This document shows, one piece after another, positions 54,167-63,360 of a stretch of DNA of 64,000 nucleotides (position 1 is its first letter; every line of letters begins with the position of its first letter). The stretch is taken from NCBI GenBank assembly GCA_943788495.1, contig CALSQO010000001.1, positions 372,001-436,000 on the forward strand, given 5' to 3'. The position numbers were made by a program, and so were the translations under genes. The DNA comes from UA16 sp905478895 (GTDB taxonomy: Bacteria; Bacteroidota; Bacteroidia; Flavobacteriales_D; Sanyastnellaceae). The notes beneath the pieces were generated by a model, which saw nothing but the letters and a program-made list of their open reading frames with translations, was not told the origin of the DNA and ran no database searches.

Positions 54167-54811
54167 TTACGGTTGGGTGGCTGTCAGGATTGCACGCGCG
54201 TGCTGTAGGATGTAGAACATTTCCGCGCCAATTTCCATGGACCGCTCTTGATAGATGCGTGACTCTTCTGCTGTACCATCGCTGATTTTCGGGTCTACAT
54301 AGGGCAGTGAAAACCGCGCAGCTGCGCCGGAAACGATGGGGCAAGCCTCATTCGCCTCACTGCAGACGAGGATGGCCCCAAATCCATTTTGGGGATTCGA
54401 CGGATGGGAATACCGCTTGCTAAACACATCGAAGGGAGGCGTTCCGGATTGAAGTTGAATGCGATAAATGGGGTTTTCCCGGTCGGTGTTTTGGCTCAGC
54501 TGAACGCCTTGGGTTCGGAGTGCTTCAGCAGCACTGGGGTACAATGCCGTGCCTTCCGTGCCACCGCTCCATGTCCGCAGATTGTCGAATTCGTATTGCC
54601 AAGCTGCTGCCTGAAGCCACACCTGACCCAAATGGCTCCGGCGGCTGTTGTGGGTGCAAATGACCGTAATGTCGATGTTTTCTGAGGAGGATTGCGATGC
54701 GATCCAATGCGCCACGCGATCCAGCGCCGCCAGTCTGTCTGCGTTCACTTCCTTGGGAACGTTCGAAGCCCGCGTTTGAAGTGCCACTAGTGTTTTTTCT
54801 AAAAGACTCAT
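54167..54811 (-). CDS. Low-molecular-weight phosphatase / arsenate-reductase-like protein
   Basis: 214 residues from the ATG at 54811 (longer starts overlap tag too deeply). The signature loop CTHNSRRSHLGQVW matches C-x-x-N-S-x-R-S of the LMW-PTPase/ArsC fold. It is followed by TWSGGTEGTALYPSAAEAL and VCSEANEACPIVSG, the latter with a pair of Cys. The protein is longer than typical ArsC (~140), as in the Bacteroidota 'protein-tyrosine-phosphatase' group. Its ATG overlaps the tag stop (ATGA), indicating translational coupling. A role in arsenate or phosphotyrosine chemistry is likely; which one cannot be decided. Confidence 0.8.
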   Translation of the reverse strand: MSLLEKTLVALQTRASNVPKEVNADRLAALDRVAHWIASQSSSENIDITVICTHNSRRSHLGQVWLQAAAWQYEFDNLRTWSGGTEGTALYPSAAEALRTQGVQLSQNTDRENPIYRIQLQSGTPPFDVFSKRYSHPSNPQNGFGAILVCSEANEACPIVSGAAARFSLPYVDPKISDGTAEESRIYQERSMEIGAEMFYILQHARAILTATQP

Positions 54812-55386
54812 GGCTGAGGTGGTGTGTGATTGTGGTTGGTCGTCGCCTCTTGAACGATGGCCGCAATGGGACAATCGGTCGCATGTGCGCCGGGCAGGTA
54901 CCCCGTGCTGACCAAAAATTCGCGGGTGATTTCACCACCGGTGAATTTGAACGTTCGTTTGAATCGCCTTACCCATTGGTCCAGCTCGAGATTTCCTTGT
55001 TCATTGAGCCAATCTTTGAAGGATCCAAATTCCATTTGCAGTGCTTCGACTTGCTGCGCGTTGTAGATGACCGCCGCGATTTTGGCGCGGTTGCGCACGA
55101 TTCCCGCATCGCCCAGCAAACGGGCCACATCTTTCGCTCCATAGGCAGCGATTCGTGCAACGCGATAGCCGTCAAAGGCCTTTTTAAAATTGGCCTGCTT
55201 ATTCAGAATGGTCGTCCAGGATAGCCCTGCTTGGTTGATTTCCAAGATCAGCCGACCAAACAATTCGTCATCGGAATGCACCGGAAAGCCGTATTGGGTA
55301 TCGTGATAGTTTCGATGGACACTGTCTACTGACAAAGTAGCGACATGCGCACAGTAAGACGCGGAGGACGGTTCACTCGCAGCCAT
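54808..55386 (-). CDS. tag: DNA-3-methyladenine glycosylase I
   Basis: 192 residues, near the E. coli Tag length (187). Family motifs are YHDTQYGFPVHSDDELFGRL, EINQAGLSWTTILNKQANFKKAFDGY, the glycosylase helix-hairpin region DAGIVRNRAKIAAVIYNA and LVSTGYLPGAHATDCP. The paired Cys/His residues that bind zinc in Tag appear as Cys12, His14-region and the terminal HATDC. It removes 3-methyladenine from alkylated DNA. It is translationally coupled (ATGA) with the phosphatase-like gene, and its start lies 15 nt after the stop of the Kazal-domain gene on the same strand. Confidence 0.92.
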   Translation of the reverse strand: MAASEPSSASYCAHVATLSVDSVHRNYHDTQYGFPVHSDDELFGRLILEINQAGLSWTTILNKQANFKKAFDGYRVARIAAYGAKDVARLLGDAGIVRNRAKIAAVIYNAQQVEALQMEFGSFKDWLNEQGNLELDQWVRRFKRTFKFTGGEITREFLVSTGYLPGAHATDCPIAAIVQEATTNHNHTPPQP

Positions 55387-55401
55387 ATTCGTTGAATTCG
55401 A

Positions 55402-56635
55402 TTAACATTCCTGGCCAAACGCCCCTAAGAATTGAAGCAGGTCTGCTGTGGTTACGATGCCATCTTGGTTGATGTCTTCCGGACAAGCGTCTACGCAATC
55501 CCCAAACAAACAGGTGCCGTCATCCCAGTTGGCGTCCGCATCAAAATTGGTCGCATCGGAATACATGCAACCCCCACCGGGTGTCTCGGGATTCAATGGA
55601 CAATGTTCGGGTGGGAACAAGCATGATCCGTCTTCAAAAGCGGCGTTGGGGTCGTAATTGCAGGCATAAGTATACGTACACCCTCCGTATTCAATGATCG
55701 GACAGGCTAGCATGCAATCATCCATGGAATCGTACAATGCCTCAGCGTAATTGATAGCCCCTACTTGCGCACCGCAGCCGCTGATGGAAGAGCAATTGCC
55801 GTTGATGATGCCAACGCCCATGACCATATCACAAAATCCGAAGTCAACCCCGGCCAAATCCGTGCAGGGTTCCACATCGATTAGATTGGGTTGAATGGTT
55901 AACGTTGCCGTCTGGCTGACGCTGTTTCCGCATCCGTCAGTCGCCATGAATGATACCGTCACATAGAAGGGTTTCCTCGCATGTGACCCAAGGGATGGCG
56001 TCAAAATCATTGCTCCAAGTCACCGTATTGCAGGCGTCTTCGGCTGTGGCGCCTGCAAACGAGTCAGCCCAATCAAACATGGTTGCTTCGGCTTCCATCG
56101 GGTCTGAGCAGCCGATGGTCATGTCCATGGGTGGGTCGATGATGACGGGCGGTGTGGTATCCACGACTTCGATTTGTTGGGTATCCGAGGTAGAATTTCC
56201 GGAGGGATCGGTGGCGGTGAACGTGCGAATGTAACTCACGGTGCCAGCGCACGGTCCAGAAATGGATTGCGTGGATTCGGTTAATTCTACCGATCCACTA
56301 TTGTCACTGGCAGTTGCCGCTTCAAATTCGAATGAGTCGCCGCACTCAACGACCAAGTTATCCGGTACGTTGAGGGAAGGCGGAATGTTGTCGCCATTTG
56401 AACAGGGACCCGATGTCCAGGAAGTCACTCCATCAATCACCTGGGCCAAACATGAATTGTCATAGGTCACGTTATTGCAGCCACATACCGGTGCGTAGAT
56501 GAACGGGCAAAATGCAGTGGGGTCGATTAAACTCGGATCGATGCAATCTTCTTGCGCGGCCAATCCTTGCGCGGAAATCACCAAAATGACGAAAGCAATG
56601 GTCACCCGAAACGGCGAGGATGAAAAGTGAGTCAT
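55402..56635 (-). CDS. Secreted Kazal/HYR protein with dockerin-like tail, apparent frameshift
   Basis: Two frames form one gene. The start at 56635 gives a signal peptide (VTIAFVILVISAQGLAA). A Kazal-like domain (~35-75) shows FIYAPVCGCNNVTYDNSC and ends in GPC. Two HYR-like Ig domains follow (PPSLNVPDNLVVECGDSFEF; PPVIIDPPMDMTIGCSDP). The frame breaks at the GGG/TTT run 55969-55974; removing one base continues the domain as TCEETFYVTVSFMATDGCGN and gives 1233 nt (410 residues). Two Cys modules follow (CTYTYACNYDPNAAFEDGSC; MYSDATNFDADANWDDGTC). The C-terminus is a dockerin-like motif (DINQDGIVTTADLLQFLGAF, then GQEC). No T9SS tail. It may be an extracellular protease inhibitor or binding protein. 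Confidence 0.78.
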
Positions 56636-56737
56636 GGTTTGATTTTTTCGAATTTAAGCAAAATCAAATCGAGCATGGCCAAGGACTTGTGAAAAACGCA
56701 AACCATTTGCCCCGCAATTCCGTGCTAACTTTCCCCC

Positions 56738-57943
56738 ATGCGAAAGAAAGTTTTACTGCTGGGTTCAGGTGAGCTCGGGAAGGAATTGGTGATTGCCTTT
56801 CAACGATTGGGCCAATATGTGGTCGCGGTCGATGCATATGCTGATGCGCCGGCGATGCAGGTGGCACAGGAATGCGAGGTGATCAATATGCTCGACGGCG
56901 ATGCCCTGGATACCGTTGTCGCGAAACACCGCCCTGATATCGTCGTGCCTGAAGTGGAGTCGATTCGCACCGAACGGTTCTACGATTATGAAGCCCGTGG
57001 AATTCAGGTGGTGCCATCGGCCCGTGCCGCAAACTATACGATGAACCGCCGGGCGATCCGAGATCTGGCCGCACAAGATTTGGGGCTAAAAACAGCTCCG
57101 TACCGATATGCCACGTCATTTGAAACGCTCAAAGAAGGAACAGAAGCAGTGGGCATGCCGTGTGTTGTCAAACCGTTGATGTCGAGTTCTGGGAAAGGCC
57201 AATCGGTCATTCGCTCAATGGATGACGTCGAAAAAGCTTGGCAGTTTGCCCTTGAGGGATCTCGGGGCGATTTGGCAGAGGTCATTGTAGAATCATTCAT
57301 TGAATTCGATTACGAGATCACTTTGCTGACTTTGACTCAGGACAATGGAGAAACCTTGTTTTGCCCGCCGATTGGCCATCGGCAAGAACGAGGAGATTAC
57401 CAAGAGAGCTGGCAGCCGGCGGCAATGGAACCATCTGCACTGGGCACGGCCCAGGAAATGGCCGCTGTGGTAACGGATGCACTGGGAGGCAGCGGCATTT
57501 GGGGTGTTGAGTTTTTTGTCAAACGGGCGAATGAGGAGGAGCCCGCAACGGTCTATTTCTCAGAGCTTTCTCCCCGACCGCATGACACGGGTATGGTAAC
57601 CTTGGGGCGTACCCAAAATTTTTCCGAATTTGAATTGCACGCCCGTGCAATCCTGGGTTTGCCGGTGCCGGCGATCGAGCACCAACGGAATGGCGCCAGT
57701 GCGGTCGTGCTTGCGCCTGTAGATGCGCAGTCGGATGAACGGGCGGAGAACCAGCCCCATTTTACAGGCCTTTCCAAAGCTGCGGCTATTACCGGCACGG
57801 ATTTTCGCATTTTCGGTAAGCCAACCCTTCGGCCCTACCGACGCATGGCGGTTGCGCTGGCCTTTGACCAAAAGGACTGTGATGTCATGGAGTTGGTGGA
57901 CAAGGCCAAGGAGGTGGCGGCGATGATCCAAGTCAAGGGGTGA
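56738..57943 (+). CDS. purT: Formate-dependent phosphoribosylglycinamide formyltransferase
   Basis: 401 residues, close to the E. coli length (392). It has the N-terminal nucleotide fold (KVLLLGSGELGKELVIAFQRLG) and the IVPEVESIRTERFYDYE segment. The ATP-grasp core contains MPCVVKPLMSSSGKGQSV and VIVESFIEFDYEITLLT. The VYFSELSPRPHDTGMVTLG signature of PurT is intact. It makes formyl-GAR from formate, ATP and GAR in purine synthesis, independent of folate. It is a cytoplasmic housekeeping enzyme, divergent from the Kazal gene and 66 nt upstream of nos. Confidence 0.95.
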   Translation: MRKKVLLLGSGELGKELVIAFQRLGQYVVAVDAYADAPAMQVAQECEVINMLDGDALDTVVAKHRPDIVVPEVESIRTERFYDYEARGIQVVPSARAANYTMNRRAIRDLAAQDLGLKTAPYRYATSFETLKEGTEAVGMPCVVKPLMSSSGKGQSVIRSMDDVEKAWQFALEGSRGDLAEVIVESFIEFDYEITLLTLTQDNGETLFCPPIGHRQERGDYQESWQPAAMEPSALGTAQEMAAVVTDALGGSGIWGVEFFVKRANEEEPATVYFSELSPRPHDTGMVTLGRTQNFSEFELHARAILGLPVPAIEHQRNGASAVVLAPVDAQSDERAENQPHFTGLSKAAAITGTDFRIFGKPTLRPYRRMAVALAFDQKDCDVMELVDKAKEVAAMIQVKG

Positions 57944-58009
57944 TGGGCACTACTCAATCATCTTTTTACTTTCGAGTCTTCCCTACAACTGATTTGAATT
58001 AACCAGCAA

Positions 58010-59278
58010 ATGCCACCTAAAAATCATTCCTTGATTGAAGGCAAACATTCTGCGGATGCTTCTGTTTTTAACGACATGAAGGACATGAGTGGAAAGCCAC
58101 AGCCGGAACCCCAATCCCATTTACGAGCAGAGGCTCAGGGTTTTCTTGATTCCATGGCGTCTGACAAGAATGCGCATCAAGCGTTGGACAGAGTCGGAGG
58201 GATGGAATCACGCCTTCGTGCAATTTCCGACGAAATTGAGCAATCTGGGACATACACGCACACCGCAGAGGAGCTCCAATTCGGTGCCCGTCTGGCCTGG
58301 CGTAACAGCAATCGATGCATTGGTCGCCACCTTTGGCGCTCCCTTGAAGTGCGCGATTTGCGCACATTGCACACTGAAGATGATGCCACAGATGCCATCA
58401 CAGGTGCGCTGAAAAGGCACCTCAAGGATGCCTTCAATGGCGGCCGCATCAAAAGCATCATCAGTGTTTTCGCTCCGCGCCGCCCGGGGAGTGCGGATGC
58501 CGTTCGCATTGCCAATCACCAATTGACGCGGTACGCGGGATTTCGATTGGACGATGGCCGGGTACTCGGTGACCCGGATTCCCTTGCATTGACCGATGCA
58601 TGCCTGGCGCAAGGATGGAAGCCCTCGACTCAAACTCCTTTTACCCCGCTGCCCTGGCAATTCATCCTTGAAGGCCAACGAACGCGGATTCAAGAAGTAT
58701 TCAAGGAACAGCCTGACTTGTTTCAAGAAGTGCATTTGACCCATCCCGAAATGTCCAGTTTTGACGCATTGAACTTGAAGTGGTACGCCGTGCCGTTACT
58801 GGCCGATATGGCCATGAAGATTGGGGGCATTGTTTATCCTTTTGCGCCGTTTAATGGTTATTACATGGGAACCGAGATTGGTGCGCGCAACCTCGCGGAC
58901 CAGCACCGTTACAACGTTTTGCCGAGTGTCGCGAAAGTGATGGGGCTTGATGATTCATCCAACCGTACGTTGTGGAGAGACCGGGCGTTGGTGGAGCTGA
59001 ACCGTGCCGTTTTGCATAGTTTTGATCAAGCCGGGGTTACCGTTGGCGATCACCATGCCTTGGGCGAGCAATTTGAAGCATTTTGCAAGGCGGAAGAGCG
59101 CAAAGACAGGGATGTGAAAGGGGATTGGTCTTGGCTTTCGCCTCCAATTTCGGCATCGCAGACCCCACAATTCCACCGCGAGTTTGACAATGAAGTGGTC
59201 CAGCACACCAACTTCTTTTACCAGCATTCGAATCCCAAACCCACGGAAAAAAGCAGCGGTTGCCCATTTCATTTGTAG
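58010..59278 (+). CDS. nos: Bacterial nitric oxide synthase oxygenase
   Basis: 422 residues. The heme-thiolate motif LAWRNSNRCIGR has Cys103. The central WYAVPLLADMAMKIGGIVYP and APFNGYYMGTEIGARNLAD motifs contain the arginine-binding Glu289 by comparison with known NOS. GDWSWLSPPISASQTPQFHREF is the pterin/dimer-interface signature. The family oxidises L-arginine to citrulline and NO using heme, tetrahydrobiopterin or folate, and electrons from a separate reductase; bacterial forms lack the reductase domain, as here. Compared with ~360-residue Bacillus enzymes it has ~45 extra N-terminal residues and a short Cys-bearing C-terminus (SSGCPFHL). No dedicated reductase lies nearby. It is followed by rmuC 38 nt downstream. 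Confidence 0.93.
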   Translation: MPPKNHSLIEGKHSADASVFNDMKDMSGKPQPEPQSHLRAEAQGFLDSMASDKNAHQALDRVGGMESRLRAISDEIEQSGTYTHTAEELQFGARLAWRNSNRCIGRHLWRSLEVRDLRTLHTEDDATDAITGALKRHLKDAFNGGRIKSIISVFAPRRPGSADAVRIANHQLTRYAGFRLDDGRVLGDPDSLALTDACLAQGWKPSTQTPFTPLPWQFILEGQRTRIQEVFKEQPDLFQEVHLTHPEMSSFDALNLKWYAVPLLADMAMKIGGIVYPFAPFNGYYMGTEIGARNLADQHRYNVLPSVAKVMGLDDSSNRTLWRDRALVELNRAVLHSFDQAGVTVGDHHALGEQFEAFCKAEERKDRDVKGDWSWLSPPISASQTPQFHREFDNEVVQHTNFFYQHSNPKPTEKSSGCPFHL

Positions 59279-59316
59279 TTTTGAATGCGTCCATTTCCAC
59301 CAACTGCTTCCATTTC

Positions 59317-60633
59317 ATGCTCATTGTACTTGCTGCTTTAGCCGCCGTTCTTGCTGGCGTCGCGTGTTTTCTCCTACTCGGTATGCGCAATAAGCTCGGA
59401 GGTGGCGAAGGCCATTCGGATGAGAATTTAAAGGCTTTGTCCGAATCGATGCGGGATGAATTTGCGCGAAATCGAAAAGAATCAGCGGAGCAGGCTCAAG
59501 CGCAACGGGAAGAACAGCGAAAACTTCAGGAGGCTTTTGAAAAAAAGATGGAAGAGAATTCCAAAGAGCAATCTGCCACCTTGCGCCTCCAGTTTGGTGA
59601 TTTGGTGAAACAACTGGAGTCGCAGAACAAACAATCCTTGGAGGCGCTCAAAGACGTGAGGGGTGCGGTTGAAAAACAGCTGAAAGACATCCGAGAGGAC
59701 AATGGAAAGCGCTTGGAAGAAATGCGCAAGACGGTCGACGAAAAGCTGCAAGACACACTCGAGAAACGCTTGGGCGAAAGTTTCAAAATCGTCAGTGAGA
59801 GGCTAGAACTGGTGCACAAAGGACTCGGGGAAATGCAAAACCTGGCGAGCGGGGTGGGTGATTTGAAAAAGGTCCTGACCAATGTGAAAACCAAAGGGAT
59901 TCTTGGGGAGTATCAATTGGCAAACATCATCGAACAGCTTTTGCCTTTGGAGCAGTACGAGGAAAACATCGCCACACGCCCGGGCAGCAGTGAGCGTGTG
60001 GAGTTTGCCATTCGTATGCCAGGCAATTCAGACGATGATAGCGTCTGGCTGCCCATCGATTCCAAGTTTCCGTTGCAGGGATATGAAAACTTGTTGGATG
60101 CCCGTGAGGCTGGAGATTTGGAAGGGATTTCCGCAGCAGAGAAGGCCCTGACATCGACCATTGAGAAGTTCGCGAAGGACATTTCAGAGAAGTACATTGA
60201 ATCGCCGCATACCACCGATTTCGGCATCATGTTCTTGCCCATCGAGAGCCTGTACGCTGAGGTCCTACGACATCCTGGGTTGTTTGAAACGCTGCAGCGT
60301 AAGCACCGCATCACCATCACGGGACCGACCACGATGTCTGCGCTTCTCAATAGTTTGCAAATGGGTTTCCGTACACTGGCCGTGACCAAACGAAGCAGCG
60401 AGGTTTGGAAAATTTTGGAAGCGGTGAAGACGGAGTTCGGGAAGTTTTCGAGCAAGCTCGAGCTCGTCGACAAGCAGCTCTCCACCGCCAAGCGTTCCCT
60501 GGAGGATTTGCGCAATACCCGCACCAACGTCATGGAGAGTAAGCTCCGCAAGGTGGGGACGCTGGATCACGATGAGAGTGATCGACTGTTGGACTTGCCT
60601 TCAGAAGAGGATCCCGCCGGTTCGCCGGAATGA
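59317..60633 (+). CDS. rmuC: DNA recombination protein RmuC
   Basis: 438 residues from the ATG at 59317. An N-terminal membrane helix (LIVLAALAAVLAGVACFLLLG) is followed by a long coiled coil (~30-190, rich in Glu/Lys/Gln). The RmuC core starts at GVGDLKKVLTNVKTKGILGEYQL and includes VWLPIDSKFPLQGYENLL, DFGIMFLPIESLYAEVLR and ITITGPTTMSALLNSLQMGF. RmuC is a nuclease-like protein that limits inverted-repeat recombination. It is convergent with the PLD gene, with stops 3 nt apart. Confidence 0.93.
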   Translation: MLIVLAALAAVLAGVACFLLLGMRNKLGGGEGHSDENLKALSESMRDEFARNRKESAEQAQAQREEQRKLQEAFEKKMEENSKEQSATLRLQFGDLVKQLESQNKQSLEALKDVRGAVEKQLKDIREDNGKRLEEMRKTVDEKLQDTLEKRLGESFKIVSERLELVHKGLGEMQNLASGVGDLKKVLTNVKTKGILGEYQLANIIEQLLPLEQYEENIATRPGSSERVEFAIRMPGNSDDDSVWLPIDSKFPLQGYENLLDAREAGDLEGISAAEKALTSTIEKFAKDISEKYIESPHTTDFGIMFLPIESLYAEVLRHPGLFETLQRKHRITITGPTTMSALLNSLQMGFRTLAVTKRSSEVWKILEAVKTEFGKFSSKLELVDKQLSTAKRSLEDLRNTRTNVMESKLRKVGTLDHDESDRLLDLPSEEDPAGSPE

Positions 60634-60636
60634 GGG

Positions 60637-62172
60637 TTAAAGAATTGAAGCGGGCACCATTCCCCTCGTCCACGTTTTGAGGCGTTTCCAAGCAGTTGCT
60701 TCTGAATCAGGATTGAAGCGTGCAGTCGTCTGCCACGCGTTCGCTGGCGAAAGTTCCTCGACCATCAATGCCTCTACCTGAAGCGCCATCGCTGCTGAGG
60801 TCATGATGGCAATGCATTCCGTGTTGAGATTGGCACTTCTCGGATCCAAATTGAAGGTGCCGATCACCGTTGTGCGGTGGTCGACCACCATGGATTTTGC
60901 GTGCAGTCCAAACGTCGGCATATAGTCGAGTTCTTTTTGTTTTTCAGCGGTAATCAATCGTTTTCGAATCGCGGCATCCGGCCGGTATTCATACACGTGC
61001 ACGCCAGCTGCAAGCAATTCGGAGCGGATGCGCTGGTAACCATTGAAAGCTTCCAGGTTGTCGGTGGAGCTTAAGCTGTTCGTGAGGATTGTGACGTCTA
61101 CGCCCCGCTCCACTGCTGCCTGAAACAAGTCCAGGCCCATTTCTGTGAGCACGAGGTATGGGCTTTGGATCATTACGGATTCCTTCGCTTGCTGCACCAA
61201 CTGCAGAAGCGCATCCGTGCTCTTGCCTCCACCTGTAAAGCCTGGGGATTCATTTTTTCCAGGCACATCGGAGACAAAGGAAAACTCCTCCACTGCATGC
61301 AGTTTTCCTGCGGCTTGCAGCCGTGGAATGGCTTCCGGTATGCCGTTGATGAGTGCTCGAATTTCGGGCCAGAAATTTTCGGTATCGCAAGCGTAAGCAT
61401 GGATGCGTCGGTACAATTCATCGTTGCCCTGGGAATCCGATTCGTCGTGGCCAGCGATGGTCATCGCCAATGGGTGCTCCCAAAATGAATCGAACGATTG
61501 TTGGATGCTGTCCGCACCTGCTCCAATGAGCATCACATCGCGATCCCGAAAATTGTATTCTTGGTCGTAATCGAAATATTCATCGGCAATGTTGCGTCCA
61601 CCTGTAATGGCGACGCTTCCGTCTGCAATGAATGTTTTGTTGTGCATTCGCTGATTGAATCCCTTGAAATCAGTCGCGGCATGGAGGGCTTGCTGAAACC
61701 CATTTTTACCGGGATTGGCGTTGTAAATCCGGATTTCGAGATTGGGGTGAGCATTCAATGCAAGAACATCGGATTCCGCCACATCGAGCATGATATCGTC
61801 CACAAGCATTCGGATTTTTACACCTCGATCCGCAGCACGCAAGAGGTAGTCGAGCGCAATGATACCGACGTTGTCCAAGGAGAAAATAAAGTACTGAATA
61901 TCAATTGTTTTCTGGCTGTTTTGGCTCAGCCAAGCCCGAGTGAAAATCGCTTCTTCCCCTTCTTCGAGCACGTAGGCGTAGGTTTTGGTAGAATCGGTGA
62001 TTCCCGCAGCAGTTGCCTGATCAGCTATCGAAGAAGATGGTCGCGATTCGATGGAGGGGCACGGAGTTGTGGTAGCAGCGTATCCAGCCAATTCGTTCGT
62101 GAGTTCGTCTGGAGAACAGCAGACGAAAATGAGGGGAGCAAAAAGGCAAATTAGAGGGAGGAGTTGGCGCAT
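60637..62172 (-). CDS. Phospholipase D / cardiolipin-synthase-family lipoprotein
   Basis: 511 residues from the ATG at 62172, with a hydrophobic signal ending in a Cys pair (PLICLFAPLIFVCCS), probably a lipoprotein. Two HKD motifs are intact: MHNKTFIADGSVAITGGRN and LHAKSMVVDHRTTVIGTFN. This is the two-domain layout of the ClsC/YmdC and PLD family. It would transfer or hydrolyse phosphatidyl groups at the periplasmic face. It is divergent from a Crp/Fnr gene, with 52 nt between starts. Confidence 0.88.
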   Translation of the reverse strand: MRQLLPLICLFAPLIFVCCSPDELTNELAGYAATTTPCPSIESRPSSSIADQATAAGITDSTKTYAYVLEEGEEAIFTRAWLSQNSQKTIDIQYFIFSLDNVGIIALDYLLRAADRGVKIRMLVDDIMLDVAESDVLALNAHPNLEIRIYNANPGKNGFQQALHAATDFKGFNQRMHNKTFIADGSVAITGGRNIADEYFDYDQEYNFRDRDVMLIGAGADSIQQSFDSFWEHPLAMTIAGHDESDSQGNDELYRRIHAYACDTENFWPEIRALINGIPEAIPRLQAAGKLHAVEEFSFVSDVPGKNESPGFTGGGKSTDALLQLVQQAKESVMIQSPYLVLTEMGLDLFQAAVERGVDVTILTNSLSSTDNLEAFNGYQRIRSELLAAGVHVYEYRPDAAIRKRLITAEKQKELDYMPTFGLHAKSMVVDHRTTVIGTFNLDPRSANLNTECIAIMTSAAMALQVEALMVEELSPANAWQTTARFNPDSEATAWKRLKTWTRGMVPASIL

Positions 62173-62224
62173 TGGGCCAAGGTACACTGGATAGTGTTTC
62201 TTTTCTCTCGTGTACATTTATCCC

Positions 62225-62722
62225 ATGATCAAAGTGCAGCGGTTTGCGAAAGGGGAGATATTGCAGGAGGCGGGACAGCAGCGCTTGAGTGTTTATAGCG
62301 TCCACAAAGGATTGTTGCGATCGTATTTCAGAGATACCAACGGTAAGATTCATAATTTCATGTTCGCCTCAGAGGGCTGGATATGTGGCGATTTGGAGGC
62401 AATCGGTTTAGATATCGAGTGTACGTTGACGATTGAAGCCATCGAGGACTGTGAGGTCGAGGTGTTGCCGCCAATGTTTCCTTCTCAGAACAATCCTCAG
62501 GAGGAGTTCGAAAAGATGTTTCGCCGAGCAGGGACATTGCAGCGCAGGGTTTTGATGATGATGAGTACGTCAGCATTGGAACGTTATGAGCATTTTTTGG
62601 AGTTGTATCCAGACCTCTCTTCGCGTTTGTCGCAGCGTCACATTGCGTCCTATTTGGGCATCACTCCGCAAGCGCTGAGTAAGTTGAGAGCGCAGCGGGT
62701 GGGAAAGTTTTATGGAAGTTAA
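62225..62722 (+). CDS. Crp/Fnr-family regulator
   Basis: 165 residues from the ATG at 62225. The cNMP-binding-type barrel is short (KGEILQEAGQQRLSVYSVHKG, FMFASEGWICGDLEAIGLD). A compact C-terminal HTH follows (YPDLSSRLSQRHIASYLGITPQALSKLRAQRVG). No Cys cluster for an iron-sulfur sensor. It lies 62 nt upstream of the YceI gene in the same direction and probably regulates it and the divergent PLD gene. Confidence 0.78.
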   Translation: MIKVQRFAKGEILQEAGQQRLSVYSVHKGLLRSYFRDTNGKIHNFMFASEGWICGDLEAIGLDIECTLTIEAIEDCEVEVLPPMFPSQNNPQEEFEKMFRRAGTLQRRVLMMMSTSALERYEHFLELYPDLSSRLSQRHIASYLGITPQALSKLRAQRVGKFYGS

Positions 62723-62784
62723 TTCAGGCGAACGCGCGAGGAAAAGAGATGGGGGAGATTTAGGCCTCATAAACTTTTCAAATC

Positions 62785-63357
62785 ATGAAACATTATTCAT
62801 TCGCGCTGGCAACAGCGATGTTCTTATCCCAGTCCCTATTCTCGCTCGCACAAAACGCCACGATTGATGCCGAATCCTCAACCGTGGAGTGGGGAGCAGG
62901 CAAAATTGTCGGAGGCGATCACAACGGTACAATCGCCATCCAAAAAGGCAGCCTTGTCCTCGAGGACGATCAAATCAAATCAGGTTCAGTGGCATTGGAT
63001 ATGACATCCATGGCCAATACGGACTTGAGCCCAGAGTACGGTGCCAAATTGATGGGGCACCTCAAATCACCCGATTTCTTCGATGTTGCAGCCCACCCGA
63101 TGGCAACACTTGTCATCAATGAAGGATCAACATTCAAAAAGAACAAAGCGACTGTCAAAGCCAGTGCCACCATCAAAGGCATTACCAAGCCGCTCGAATT
63201 TGAAGTGACTCGCGAAGGCAGCGCTTATGAAGCAACCATCGAGATCGATCGCAGTCAATTTGATGTGCGCTATGGATCAAACTCCTTTTTCGATAACCTC
63301 GGAGATCAGGCGATTCGCGACATTTTTGTCATGACCGTTCACCTTGAAGTCAAGTGA
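62785..63357 (+). CDS. YceI-family periplasmic lipid-binding protein
   Basis: 190 residues with signal peptide (FALATAMFLSQSLFSLAQ). The YceI lipocalin-like barrel is complete: STVEWGAGKIVGGDHNGTI, GSVALDMTSMANTDLSPEYG, HLKSPDFFDVAAHPMATL, ATIKGITKPLEFEVT and IEIDRSQFDVRYGSNSFF. The family binds isoprenoid or polyprenyl lipids in the periplasm. It stands between the Crp/Fnr gene and a CDGSH gene (3 nt gap), so the last two are surely co-transcribed. Confidence 0.93.
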   Translation: MKHYSFALATAMFLSQSLFSLAQNATIDAESSTVEWGAGKIVGGDHNGTIAIQKGSLVLEDDQIKSGSVALDMTSMANTDLSPEYGAKLMGHLKSPDFFDVAAHPMATLVINEGSTFKKNKATVKASATIKGITKPLEFEVTREGSAYEATIEIDRSQFDVRYGSNSFFDNLGDQAIRDIFVMTVHLEVK

Positions 63358-63360
63358 TCC

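Noticed and set aside
61498..62154. 218-residue plus-strand frame
   Set aside because: Antisense shadow of the PLD-family gene with intact HKD motifs.
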